Positions 1 through 8,718 are shown, counted from the stretch's first letter. The stretch: DNA of 64,000 bases from Pratylenchus scribneri (GCA_030063045.1 JAQSEB010000131.1:372001-436000), one strand, 5' to 3'. The notes: generated from the letters alone by a model not told the origin. Numbers and translations: made by a program.

Positions 1-83
1 AAAAATTAAAATCAAAAAAAAAAAAAATTCAATTCAAAAAATATAAAAATTTAAAAATATAAATAAATATTTTCTATATCAGG

Positions 84-280
84 GTATTCGTCGTAGTAGT
101 CGTATCAGTCGTAATCGTCGTATCCCGTCATACCAATCGTATCTGTCGTAATCCTCGTAAGAGTCGTATTCGTCCTACCACTCGTAATCGTCGTATCACT
201 CGTAATCGTCGTTCTAGTTGTAATCGTCGTATCAGTCGTATCTTTCGTACCAGTCGTAATCGTCCTATTAAATATAATCC
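84..280. repeat. 9-bp tandem repeat (GTCGTANNN)
   Basis: About twenty imperfect copies of a 9-bp unit of the form GTCGTANNN. Because the period is a multiple of three, one minus-strand frame repeats an acidic, aromatic pattern (DDYDWY-like units), broken by TGA and TAG at positions where other units have TGG. A second minus-strand frame is open, threonine-rich and compositionally meaningless. It could be a satellite or the remains of a low-complexity coding repeat; there is no evidence of expression. Confidence 0.8.
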
Positions 281-289
281 AATACTCAA

Positions 290-1015
290 TCAATCAACCA
301 ACCAACCAACCAATCAATCATCAACTGAAGGAATAATCAATCAATCATCAACTGAAGGAATAATCAATCAATCACTCACACAAGGAATAATCAATCTATA
401 ACAAATCAATTAATCACTCAACGAATAATCAATCAATCACCCACTGAAGGAATAATCAATCACTCACACAAGGAATAATCAATCTATAGCAAATCAATTA
501 ATCACTCAACGAATAATCAATCAATCATCAACTGAAGGAATAATCAATCAATCACTCACACAAGGAATAATCAATCTATAGCAAATCAATTAATCACTCA
601 ACGAATAATCAATCAATCATCAACTGAAGGAATAATCAATCAATCACTCACACAAGGAATAATCAATCTATAACAAATCAATTAATCACTCAACGAATAA
701 TCAATCAATCATCAACTGAAGGAATAATCAATCAATCACTCACACAAGGAATAATCAATCTATAACAAATCAATTAATCACTCAACGAATAATCAATCAA
801 TCACCCACTGAAGGAATAATCAATCACTCACACAAGGAATAATCAATCTATAGCAAATCAATTAATCACTCAACGAATAATCAATCAATCACTCACTCAA
901 GGAATAATCAACCAATCATTAATCAATCTATAACAAATCAATTAATCACTCAACGAATAATCAATCAATCATCAACTGAAGGAATAATCAATCAATCACT
1001 CACTCAACGAACCAA
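290..1015. repeat. 80-93-bp tandem repeat with AATC sub-repeats
   Basis: Seven to eight copies of an 80-93-bp unit. The marker ACGAATAATC recurs near 421, 508, 601, 692, 785, 872 and 952. Each unit is built from AATCAATC tetramers, a CTCACACAAGGAATAATC segment and a CTATARCAAATCAATTAATC segment. Variation in unit length comes from gain or loss of AATC tetramers and of one sub-segment. It lies just outside the TBP gene, on the left flank of the gene-bearing module. Confidence 0.9.
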
Positions 1016-1115
1016 CCAACTAACCTATCGAGTAATAAATAAATAAATAAAATCAATAAATTATTGGAAATGTAAAAGAGTAGAAAAATATTTAATATTT
1101 TTTGATTTTAGAGAT

Positions 1116-1121
1116 TTTATT
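1116..1121 (-). terminator. Probable poly(A) signal of the TBP gene
   Basis: AATAAA on the minus strand (TTTATT on plus), about 30 bases beyond the TBP stop codon. This is the usual distance for a eukaryotic polyadenylation hexamer. In sequence this AT-rich a hexamer can occur by chance, so the position is the main support. Confidence 0.4.
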
Positions 1122-1150
1122 TAAGGGGCGTGTGAGAGAGTTAGAATGTA

Positions 1151-1660
1151 TTACCCACCTATTTTGCCAATCTCTAGTCTATGTCTTACGCTTTCAAATG
1201 CTCTGAGACTATCTTCAAAGTTATCCGAACCCGTGATAACAAACTTTCCACTTGCAAAAACATTCATTATGACTTTTTGACCTTTGAAAGTTATTTTTGC
1301 ACCGGGGAATAATTCAGGTTCATATTTACATTGGCCAATTTTATACAAATTAATGTGAAAACCCATATTCCCAGTAAAAACCATGTTAGTGATGCGAAAA
1401 TTTTGAATTTTTGCATCCATATATCCCTTAGAGAGTAAGAAAAGTAGGGCTTCCTTCGCCGATCCATATGCAATTTTCTCAGTTTTTGCCCCATTTACAA
1501 CAAATTTTCCACTCTGGAATATTAGGACTGTACTTTTCTCAAGTTTCAGGATGGCGGCTGCGAATTTTTTTGGCTCATATTTGAGTCCTAATTCCTCTAA
1601 TTTTATTTCCACACAAAATATTCCAGTAGAAACTGTATTCTGAAGGTTAAGAATAGTCAT
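1151..1660 (-). CDS. TBP: TATA-box-binding protein (TBP), core domain only
   Basis: A 169-residue protein that is essentially the bare saddle domain of TBP, which bends promoter DNA and recruits TFIIB and TFIIA in the nucleus. Both pseudo-repeats are present. Repeat 1 has LQNTVST (Asn8), KKF (Phe33) and VLIFQSGKFVVNGAKT (Phe48). Repeat 2 has ITNMV (Asn92), the TFIIB-contacting YEPELFPG (Phe118) and NVFASGKFVITG (Phe135). Thus the four intercalating phenylalanines and both minor-groove asparagines are kept. Two loops are shorter than in cellular TBP, and Thr of the first VVTGAK motif is Asn. The ATG at 1658-1660 is chosen because upstream codons only read a CT-rich tract. It has no N-terminal extension, as in archaeal and some viral TBPs. 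It is divergent from the polymerase gene across a shared 757-bp spacer. It could be a captured host TBP-related factor, but it is clearly TBP and appears intact. Confidence 0.9.
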   Translation of the reverse strand: MTILNLQNTVSTGIFCVEIKLEELGLKYEPKKFAAAILKLEKSTVLIFQSGKFVVNGAKTEKIAYGSAKEALLFLLSKGYMDAKIQNFRITNMVFTGNMGFHINLYKIGQCKYEPELFPGAKITFKGQKVIMNVFASGKFVITGSDNFEDSLRAFESVRHRLEIGKIGG

Positions 1661-1731
1661 TTTTACAGTGATAAAGAGAAAGAGAGAGAGAGAGAGCAAT
1701 TGTAAAGTTTATAATTTGGAAAAATCTTACA

Positions 1732-1758
1732 AATGATTTCTGAGATTGTTCAGGAATC
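1732..1758. repeat. Left arm of 27-bp inverted repeat
   Basis: Pairs with 1,954-1,980 at 24 of 27 positions. The inner 12 bases (TGTTCAGGAATC, 1,747-1,758) are a perfect reverse complement of GATTCCTGAACA (1,954-1,965). The arms enclose about 195 bp containing both TGGGCGTGG motifs. Confidence 0.75.
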
Positions 1759-1773
1759 GTTTTTTGAATGCGT

Positions 1774-1786
1774 AAAATGGGCGTGG
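1774..1786 (+). promoter_or_regulatory. AAAATGGGCGTGG motif, copy 1
   Basis: Thirteen-base motif repeated exactly at 1,904-1,916. This copy extends into TGGGC-GTG-GCCCA, a short palindrome. GGGCGTGG is the type of site bound by Sp1/KLF zinc-finger factors in animals. An occurrence this GC-rich, twice within 140 bases of AT-rich spacer, suggests a regulatory site for the divergent pair. Confidence 0.5.
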
Positions 1787-1903
1787 CCCATGGAAAAACT
1801 GATCTAAAGATATTTTTCTTTTTTTCTTTCCTTTCTCTTAAAAATCTATACTATCTCCTCTTTTCAGCTGCATCCAAAACCTCTTCGATGATTGGTTGGT
1901 CAA

Positions 1904-1916
1904 AAAATGGGCGTGG
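1904..1916 (+). promoter_or_regulatory. AAAATGGGCGTGG motif, copy 2
   Basis: Exact second copy of the 13-base motif at 1,774-1,786, in the same orientation and inside the same inverted-repeat frame. A related GGGGCGTG lies at 1,125-1,132, just beyond the TBP stop. Confidence 0.5.
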
Positions 1917-1953
1917 TCTATTTTCGAAATGTTTTTGGTATCCCCCTAATTTT

Positions 1954-1980
1954 GATTCCTGAACATTCCCAAAAATCATT
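1954..1980. repeat. Right arm of 27-bp inverted repeat
   Basis: Reverse complement of 1,732-1,758 with three mismatches. It may be an operator-like palindrome or the footprint of a small mobile element. Confidence 0.75.
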
Positions 1981-2417
1981 CTTAAAATTTTTAAGATTTT
2001 AGCGAACAAAAAAATCTATTAGCTCTCTAAAAATTATTCTCTCCTGAATAAAAAAATTATTTTGAATAAATAATCAAAAAGGTAAAATTTTAAAGAAATT
2101 ATTTAATTTCTTTGTAAAATTAATAAAAAATTCGTTAAATTTTTAACGAATTTTCTTTAGTTTTTTCCTAAAGGAAAAAATTCAACTTTTTAATTAAAAC
2201 AATTTTCCCTAAAATAATAGAAAACATAAAACCAAAAAATTCATCCATTTTTATTCATTTTTTTGTAAAATTTTCCTTTATATTAAAAAATCGATTTTTA
2301 ATCATATTTCATAGCTAAATTTCTTTTGAAATAAAATTTAATTGAGCAAAAAACAAAAAATATTTATTAATCAAAAATATAATCAAATTCATTTAATTCA
2401 TTTCATATTATAACAAA

Positions 2418-5400
2418 ATGTTACAACAAATTGCAAAAAATACTCGCCGAGTGCGTTCGGAAGGTTTTGAAAAAGAAAGAGAGAAAATCCCTCAGAGAAA
2501 ATCACATGGAGATCAGCCAGATAAACCCTTCTATAAAGTTAAAAGTTCCCATGCCTCCCGTATACCGGCTTTTTCACTAACTCAGTATGTCACTGAGTTT
2601 GTCGTTACAAATGCGGGCTTTGCCCCTGAAGTTGGTCTCAAATCGATGTTTAATGATTTTATTGAGTCTGCCTATAGGGCAGACGTAGAAGAGGGAAGGG
2701 GTCTTCCGGATAAATTTAGTATGATAATTAAAGGCGAGGGTTTAGACCAACCCCTTTCAATTCCCTTACGTGATCGCCAGCAGAACAATGCTGACGCAAT
2801 CATGGGAATTATTTGGAAGCTTGCTCAATCTGACAAGCTAGTCAATTTTCTAAATTCAGAATTCAATTGTATCCTAACAACAGCAAGAGTGCCAAATGGA
2901 GGCGGGATTACCCTTAAGCAATTTAAGCAGCTCCCTTTTGCCTATAAGGAGAATCAGCGAATAAAAATCAATAATATCGATAATGCCTATTGTCTTTTCT
3001 ATGCTCTGGAGGCAGCAAGAAAATATCATGATGATTATATAATTAGTGAATATAAAGAAAATAATTTGAATTCACCTCCTGGCTTATTGACAAGACAATC
3101 ATGGGACAGATATATGAGAAGTGAGAAAAGGCAGAGGGAGGGTGCATTAGAATTGATGGAGAGCATGGGGATAAATATGGAAAGGGATGCCTATGGTATA
3201 GAATGTCTAGACCGTGTACAGAAATACTATGATATGGAATACCCCAATCTCTATCGAATCGTCGCTTTCGACGATTCCAGGACATTAAAACCAATATTCA
3301 AAGGGGCAGAGAAACGGAAATATGATGTGGCATTATTTTTGGAAAATAAACATTGGTGTGGTTTGAGGAACATTGCGGCATTCTTTGATGTGAGATACTA
3401 TTGTGTAGATTGTGAAATCAGTTATGCTTCAGATTGGAGTCATCGAAAGGAATGCGTGTCACATTGTTCCAAATGTGGAAGGAAGGGTTTCGAATACCCA
3501 TGTAAGGATGAGGGTCTAAGGAAAATATGCCCCCATTGTAAGAAAACATTCTATGGGGAGGATTGTTTTGAACATCATGAATATATTATGTGCAAAAAGT
3601 TTAATCGTTGTCTAAAATGCGGCTTCGATTATGCGGTAGAGAAGGATAAAAGAGGAAAGGTGATAAAGCATGAATGCGATCTCAAGCGTTGTGGGAAATG
3701 TCATAGAATGCATAAAGGTAGACACTGTTTCATGAAACCATTGAGACCACAGAAGCCAAAACCAGACTATAGGATTATGGTGTATGATTTTGAATGTAGA
3801 CAGGATGTGGAAGAGAGGAATGGAATCTATGTGCATGTGCCTAATGCTCTCTCCGTTAGATGGACCTGTACAAATTGTCTTGGGGAATACAAGAAAGGCT
3901 GCAAAATTTGTACGTTGATGGGAGGGAATAAAGAGTGTAAACTCTATTGGAGTGAACCAGAGGGTCATACACCTGCATATGATTTCATCAATTGGATGCT
4001 AATGGCTGTCCAATATAGTAAAGTTCCAACATATATTTGGGGTCATTATGCGGCCAAATATGACTCACATCTAATCCTTGATCAATTATATCTAAGGAAA
4101 CTTGTACCAAATGTTTTAATGTGCGGTACAAAAATATATGAAATTGCCATCAAGCAGACAAGCAAATCACAGCCAATAATACTCCGTGACTCTTTTCTTC
4201 TCCTTAACAATAAGCTGGCTAATCTACCAAAGACCTTTGGTCTAAAATGTGAAGATAAGGGTCATTATCCACATCATTATAACATTAAGCAAAATTATGG
4301 AACAACTCTACCTCATCTTCCACCACTGGAGTATTATGGCCCAGACGGAAAGAAAACATCTGAGAGGGAGGAATTAATAAGGTGGCACAGAGAAAATTAT
4401 AATACACCATTTGAATTTGAGACAGAGTTAAAGAAATACAATGAACAGGACACCCAAATATTATTTGAAGCAATTTTGAAGACGAGAGAAATTGTTTTAG
4501 AAATAGTTCCTGGTTTTGATTCTCTAATCTATGGCTGTACCACAGCTGGACTTGCCATGGCCATAATGAAAAATCAATTTGTAGAGAATAACACAATTCC
4601 AATAATACCGGAAAAGGGCTTCGAATTAGAAGACAATAATAGCCTAATTGCCATTAGACACATGGAATGGTTAAAGAAAGTGAATGGATGGGCCATTATT
4701 CAACATGCTGGAAATGGGCCGGAAAAGAGATTGAAAATAGGGGATAATGAATACAAATTAGATGGGTATGTTCCCGTTCAGGCAAATAATGCGGAGGAGT
4801 TTGCTATTGAAGTATTCGGTTGTATGATTCATGGTTGTCTAAATTGTATGGATAGAGATAAAAAATGTGTAAGTGGAAAGACAGCTGAATACGAATATAG
4901 TAAAACAATGGAAAGATTAGAAAAGATCAGAGAGATTATGAGGGTGGATACATATTGGACATGTGAGATAAAGAAGCAGATGAAGGAGAATCCAGAGATG
5001 AAGAGATATATGGATGAGATACCGGATAAGGGTCCAATTAATCCAAGGGATGCCTATTTTGGAGGTCGAACTGGGAATTGTCGTTTCTTTGCCGAAGCGG
5101 ATGATGAGAAAGAGATCCTCATGGCTGACATTGTCAGTCTCTATCCGTATGTAATGTTCTCTGAGAAATTTCCGGTCGGAATTCCGGAAATTATGGTCCC
5201 CACAGAAACTCGCGTCAATTGGACCTGTCCCTCTGATGTGAAATTCGATGAAAAAGAGATCAGGGGCCTTATAAAATGTAGGGTAACTGCACCAAAACAA
5301 CTCCTCCATCCGGTTATCCCTGCTAGAGTTGGCGAATTTCTTATGTTTGCCAATTGTCTAAAATGTGCAGAGAAATTACAAGCTGACCCATCTGTCCAAC

Positions 5401-6413
5401 CAATTTGTAGACACACAGACGAAGAGAGGGCATTCTACTCTACCATCACACACCTGGAATTACATGAGGCTTTAAGGCAGGGATACAAGGTGGATCGTTT
5501 CTATAGGGCCTGGCATTGGGATGAAGATCTGTGGAGGGATGACTTATTCAAGCCATATATTAAGATGTTCCTTAAAATAAAGGTTGAAAGTAGTGGATGG
5601 CCCAAAGAAGCAGAGAATGACCCGATTAAACAGAGAGAATTTTTGGAGCAATACAGGCAGATGGGGATCGATCTCGATCCGGTAAAAATGAAATTTAATC
5701 CTGGCATGAGGGCTATTGCAAAATTAGCCTTAAATAGTCTCTGGGGAAAATTCTCTATGAGGAATAATCTCTCCACATCAGAGATAGTGAAAAGCCCACA
5801 TCGATTCTATCAATTGGTACAAGACCATACAAAAGAAATATCCATTCCTCATATAATCAATGGCAATACAGTCCGGGTTGTGATCAAGAGTAGAGAGGAA
5901 TATATTGAGCCACATTCCTGTTCTAACATCGTAATTAGCCTCTGGTGTACCAGCGCAGCGAGGCTGGTACTCTACCGCTATATGCAGGAAACTGAGGCAA
6001 ATGGTTGGAATGTAATGTATACTGACACGGATAGTATCATTGCAATCGGACCACGTGGCACCCAACCCTACAAGTTTGGAGATCAGCTTGGGGAAATGTC
6101 ACGTGAGCATGCCTCGAAACAAATCTTACAGTTTGTTTCTGGCGGTGCCAAACAATATGGTCTTCTCTTTGATAAGGGACAATTGCTCAAAATTCGAGGT
6201 TTCACCCTCGATCATAAAACCTCCCAGAAAATCGATTTTGATGTAATGGAGCAGTTGGTGAGAAGTGGGGAGGGAATTGTATTCACATACGATCAGATAA
6301 GGGCCGGTGCCAATTCAAAAATAACAACAAGGAAAGTTCAGAAAAGGTATCAGCCGAAAAGTATGAAGGGGGTCAAAGATGGCGATATGTTAAGGCCATT
6401 TGGTTATATTTGA
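2418..6413 (+). CDS. polB: Protein-primed family B DNA polymerase, Polinton/Maverick type
   Basis: Intact 1,331-residue replicative polymerase. Residues 1 to about 325 are a Polinton-style N-terminal region without a firm domain call. Residues 329-437 hold a dense series of CxxC/CxxH zinc-binding pairs. The 3'-5' exonuclease follows: Exo I YDFEC (Asp457, Glu459), Exo II AKYDSH (Asp549) and Exo III YNEQD (Tyr674, Asp678). Next is FGCMIHGC (800-807), a block characteristic of Polinton polymerases, then YFGGRTG (880-886) linking exonuclease and polymerase. The polymerase motifs are A DIVSLYP (Asp904), B KLALNSLWG (1102-1110), C YTDTDS (Asp1203, Asp1205) and KIRGFTLD (from 1258). All catalytic acids are present and the end RPFGYI matches the usual family terminus. 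The ATG follows AACAAA and is the first in frame. The enzyme should copy linear DNA ends primed by a terminal protein. No terminal protein, integrase, ATPase or capsid gene is found beside it. Base composition is far GC-richer than the sequence to the right. Confidence 0.96.
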   Translation: MLQQIAKNTRRVRSEGFEKEREKIPQRKSHGDQPDKPFYKVKSSHASRIPAFSLTQYVTEFVVTNAGFAPEVGLKSMFNDFIESAYRADVEEGRGLPDKFSMIIKGEGLDQPLSIPLRDRQQNNADAIMGIIWKLAQSDKLVNFLNSEFNCILTTARVPNGGGITLKQFKQLPFAYKENQRIKINNIDNAYCLFYALEAARKYHDDYIISEYKENNLNSPPGLLTRQSWDRYMRSEKRQREGALELMESMGINMERDAYGIECLDRVQKYYDMEYPNLYRIVAFDDSRTLKPIFKGAEKRKYDVALFLENKHWCGLRNIAAFFDVRYYCVDCEISYASDWSHRKECVSHCSKCGRKGFEYPCKDEGLRKICPHCKKTFYGEDCFEHHEYIMCKKFNRCLKCGFDYAVEKDKRGKVIKHECDLKRCGKCHRMHKGRHCFMKPLRPQKPKPDYRIMVYDFECRQDVEERNGIYVHVPNALSVRWTCTNCLGEYKKGCKICTLMGGNKECKLYWSEPEGHTPAYDFINWMLMAVQYSKVPTYIWGHYAAKYDSHLILDQLYLRKLVPNVLMCGTKIYEIAIKQTSKSQPIILRDSFLLLNNKLANLPKTFGLKCEDKGHYPHHYNIKQNYGTTLPHLPPLEYYGPDGKKTSEREELIRWHRENYNTPFEFETELKKYNEQDTQILFEAILKTREIVLEIVPGFDSLIYGCTTAGLAMAIMKNQFVENNTIPIIPEKGFELEDNNSLIAIRHMEWLKKVNGWAIIQHAGNGPEKRLKIGDNEYKLDGYVPVQANNAEEFAIEVFGCMIHGCLNCMDRDKKCVSGKTAEYEYSKTMERLEKIREIMRVDTYWTCEIKKQMKENPEMKRYMDEIPDKGPINPRDAYFGGRTGNCRFFAEADDEKEILMADIVSLYPYVMFSEKFPVGIPEIMVPTETRVNWTCPSDVKFDEKEIRGLIKCRVTAPKQLLHPVIPARVGEFLMFANCLKCAEKLQADPSVQPICRHTDEERAFYSTITHLELHEALRQGYKVDRFYRAWHWDEDLWRDDLFKPYIKMFLKIKVESSGWPKEAENDPIKQREFLEQYRQMGIDLDPVKMKFNPGMRAIAKLALNSLWGKFSMRNNLSTSEIVKSPHRFYQLVQDHTKEISIPHIINGNTVRVVIKSREEYIEPHSCSNIVISLWCTSAARLVLYRYMQETEANGWNVMYTDTDSIIAIGPRGTQPYKFGDQLGEMSREHASKQILQFVSGGAKQYGLLFDKGQLLKIRGFTLDHKTSQKIDFDVMEQLVRSGEGIVFTYDQIRAGANSKITTRKVQKRYQPKSMKGVKDGDMLRPFGYI

Positions 6414-6470
6414 GAGAGAAAGAGAAAATTAGTGAAAGAACGATTGAAAAAGTTTGAGAAGATAGAAATT

Positions 6471-6480
6471 AATAAATAAA
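6471..6480 (+). terminator. Probable poly(A) signal of polB
   Basis: Overlapping AATAAATAAA about 57 bases beyond the polB stop. AATAAA repeats again at about 6,486 and 6,574 in the AT-rich trailer, so the exact cleavage site cannot be chosen. Confidence 0.4.
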
Positions 6481-6603
6481 AATCAATAAAAAAGATTAAA
6501 ATATAAAATTAAAAAAAGAGAAAATAAAAATCAAAAAAAAGATAAAATATATAAAAAGATAAAAATAAAAATCAATAAAAATATAAAATATAGAAATTCT
6601 AAA

Positions 6604-6848
6604 AATGATTCCCCTTGACCAACCCCCCCCCCCTCTATCCACCGCTACATACGGGTAGACACCATACCATTAGCTAATCACTTCTCCCCTTGGACCTTTT
6701 ATGGAAATCGTTTAGACCCCTCATAAATCCTTTTCGGATTTAAATCCTCCTATGTCCCTAAATTTTAAAGTTTAACTTTATCTATGGGCCTGGAACCCTA
6801 AGGGGATAATCATTGAATAAAAGGGATATGGGATATAGTGGATAGAGG
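6604..6848. other. GC-rich block with multiple short hairpins
   Basis: Abrupt change from AT-rich trailer to GC-rich noncoding sequence, with a C run at about 6,624-6,634. Visible self-complementary elements are CTCTATCCAC (about 6,633) with GTGGATAGAG (about 6,838), AATGATTCCCCTT (about 6,606) with the near match AAGGGGATAATCATT (about 6,801), AAATCC-TTTTC-GGATTT (about 6,728) and TAAAGT-TTA-ACTTTA. The first two pairs overlap in a crossed, pseudoknot-like order. No open frame fits. It may be a structured RNA, an element end or a replication site. Confidence 0.55.
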
Positions 6849-7165
6849 ACATCAAAAAGTTCGAGCCGGAGGTTTTATTGCCAGTCGGCAATGCCAGCCG
6901 AGAATCCCCTTCCAAAAAGTTCGAGATTACCTTTTGGCTTTATTGCCAGTCGGTAATGTCAGCCGATAATATCCGAGAGATAGGGGGGAATTATTAAGTA
7001 CGAGCTTACCCTTGGGATTAATTGCCAGCCGCCAACCCCATCCATAGGTTTAGGCTGGCAATGCTGCCAGCCGCCAACCCCTTCCGTAGGTTTAGGCTGG
7101 CAATGCTGCCAGCCGGTTTCAAGTACGAGGTTATCTATGGGCTGGGCTGCCAGCCGGTAAAATTC
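6849..7165. repeat. Degen­erate repeat block with AAGTWCGAG and GCCAGYCGG hairpins
   Basis: AAGTTCGAG or AAGTACGAG occurs four times (6,857, 6,917, 6,996, 7,121). The first three copies are followed by ATTGCCAGYCG and the fourth by a GCCAGCCGG. Two of them carry ATTGCCAGTCGGYAATGYCAGCCG, which is internally inverted. The array sits directly downstream of polB and ends where the AT desert begins. Confidence 0.75.
7024..7118. repeat. 42-bp tandem repeat with GCCAGCC/GGCTGGC inverted repeat
   Basis: Two full 42-bp units (7,024-7,065 and 7,066-7,107) and the start of a third. They differ at two positions (CCATCCATAGG versus CCTTCCGTAGG). Each unit begins GCCAGCCGCC and ends TAGGCTGGCAATGCT, so each can fold, and the junction GGCTGGC-AATGCT-GCCAGCC is a second hairpin. 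The open frame through it (from 7,022) only reflects the repeat. Confidence 0.85.
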
Positions 7166-7520
7166 TGTATTTGGAACTACTCACGGTATAAAAAATATAA
7201 TAATAAATTATATTAATTAATTTAATATGCAAATATATTCTCGAAATAAAAATGCTGTTTATCCGTAAAGAAAATTTATTTAGATTTTTAAAGAAATTCA
7301 AAAAAAATTTAGAAAAATTCGGAACAAATTTCACAAAATCATAAATAAAATGAAATTCTTTAATAAATTTTCGATCATAGAAATGCAATAATTTGTGTAA
7401 ATACATTGAATAAACTTTGATTAAATAAAAAATATTTATTAAAAATAAAAAGTAATTAAAGCAGAAGATATATATTTGAAAAAAATATTTATCGACAAAA
7501 ATGTTGAATTCTCTGCTCAT
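7131..7520 (-). CDS. Hypothetical Phe/Tyr/Ile-rich open frame
   Basis: A 129-codon frame starting at an ATG (7,518-7,520, MSREFNIF) and ending in the repeat block (YRILPAGSPAHR). It is longer than expected by chance in AT-rich DNA. However, the coding strand is T-rich, which suppresses stops and explains the high content of Phe, Tyr and Ile. There is no recognisable domain or signal peptide. It would be convergent with polB. It may be a fast-evolving element gene or a chance frame; I lean slightly to chance. Confidence 0.25.
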   Translation of the reverse strand: MSREFNIFVDKYFFQIYIFCFNYFLFLINIFYLIKVYSMYLHKLLHFYDRKFIKEFHFIYDFVKFVPNFSKFFLNFFKNLNKFSLRINSIFISRIYLHIKLINIIYYYIFYTVSSSKYRILPAGSPAHR

Positions 7521-7538
7521 GAAGAAGAATTGTTGCAA

Positions 7539-8718
7539 GCAAATAATGGATAAATTTTTTATAAAATATTAAAAAATTAATTAAAACAATAATTATAAAA
7601 GATTCTTTTTCAAAATTATGCGAAATTGATTTATTATTAAAAACTAAATTGCATGTTTTTTGGAGATTTAATCTAACTTTAAAAATTCACTTATTATAAA
7701 TAGATGCTTTTTTCATTTATTTTATTCATTTTTTTAAATAATAGTAAAAAAAATGCCTTTTGAGTCCGGATTTTATTAAAAGTAAGGACTTAATTTTTTC
7801 TGCACGAATTAAAAAAGCGTTTTCTTATTTATTTCATATTTCAATTTAAAATGAATTATGAACAATGACAAGAAAATAAGATTGTAAATCAAATTATTAA
7901 AATTAAATTTTATTGAAAAATTAGATTTAATAAAAAAGTAACATAAATTTTTATTAGCGGAGTATGGAAAGTAGCCATCATAAAAACATCAAATAGTATT
8001 AACATATAAAATAAATTCAAAATAAACAATATCTTTGCCATAATATGGGACAATAATGGAATACTAATAAAAAATTTATTAAAATTTTAATTTTTTCTTA
8101 ATTTAATTAAAAAATAATTTTTAAAAATATTTTGAAAGTCCTTAAATCACATATCTTTTTATAAAAAAACCAAATAAGAAAAGTATATCAAAAAATTTAT
8201 CAACCAATATACCAATTATGTATTAATTATGAAGAAATTTAAATTGTCTACATATATCATATACCCAGAAAATAAAAATTATATCTACTATTGATAAAAG
8301 TTAAAATTAAGTTAACAGATTATTAATGCAATAAAATAAGAAAAAAATTATAAAAAAATTTCATTAATTATAATAAATTATAAAAAAATGGCGACTTTTA
8401 CAGAGCTAATCAACACCAACAAGAATAGTGATCTTTATTAAAATTCAATTTATTTATAAAAAAATTCATACCAAAAATAAAAATAAATAAAATTTTAAAA
8501 ATTATATTTTAATGAAATTTATTGATTAAAATTATTAAAAATAATTAAGAATAAATTATAAGAAAAAGTTTAATATAAAAATATTAATTTTCAATTTAAA
8601 GAAAAGTGACGTTAGCAAAATGAGTTAATTTATCAAAAAAAATTAACGAAAGAATTGAATTGGATAACGCATCAATATTCATCATATTTTTTATGTTGCG
8701 TTTTATTATATTTATTAG
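7539..8718. other. AT desert with two short islands
   Basis: Mostly A/T. A GC-richer patch at 7,752-7,785 reads CLLSPDFIK and ends at GTAAGG, a good splice-donor sequence. At 8,388-8,441 a small ATG frame reads MATFTELINTNKNSDLY. On the minus strand a frame of roughly 50 codons covers about 7,910-8,075. None is recognisable. Confidence 0.4.

Larger units (their letters stand above)
1661..2417. promoter_or_regulatory. Shared divergent intergenic region of TBP and polB
   Basis: Spacer of 757 bp between two divergent start codons, so both promoters must lie here unless transcripts start inside genes. Next to the TBP start is a GA/CT run (about 1,677-1,697). A 27-bp inverted repeat then encloses two TGGGCGTGG motifs. 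From about 1,985 to 2,417 the sequence is AT-rich with A and T homopolymer runs. No single canonical TATA box stands out above the AT background. The 64-codon open frame at 1,768-1,962 has no protein-like composition and is not called. Confidence 0.6.

Noticed and set aside
1291..1494. 67-codon minus-strand frame inside the TBP gene
   Set aside because: It overlaps the TBP frame completely; TBP homology fixes the true frame.
1768..1962. 64-codon plus-strand frame in the divergent spacer
   Set aside because: It is Phe/Ser/Leu-rich from T runs and lies within the regulatory region; no family.
3043..6246. Open frames of 68-130 codons overlapping polB (seven on the minus strand, one on the plus strand at 6,040)
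   Set aside because: They are shadows of the polymerase gene, with no independent start context, domain or composition.
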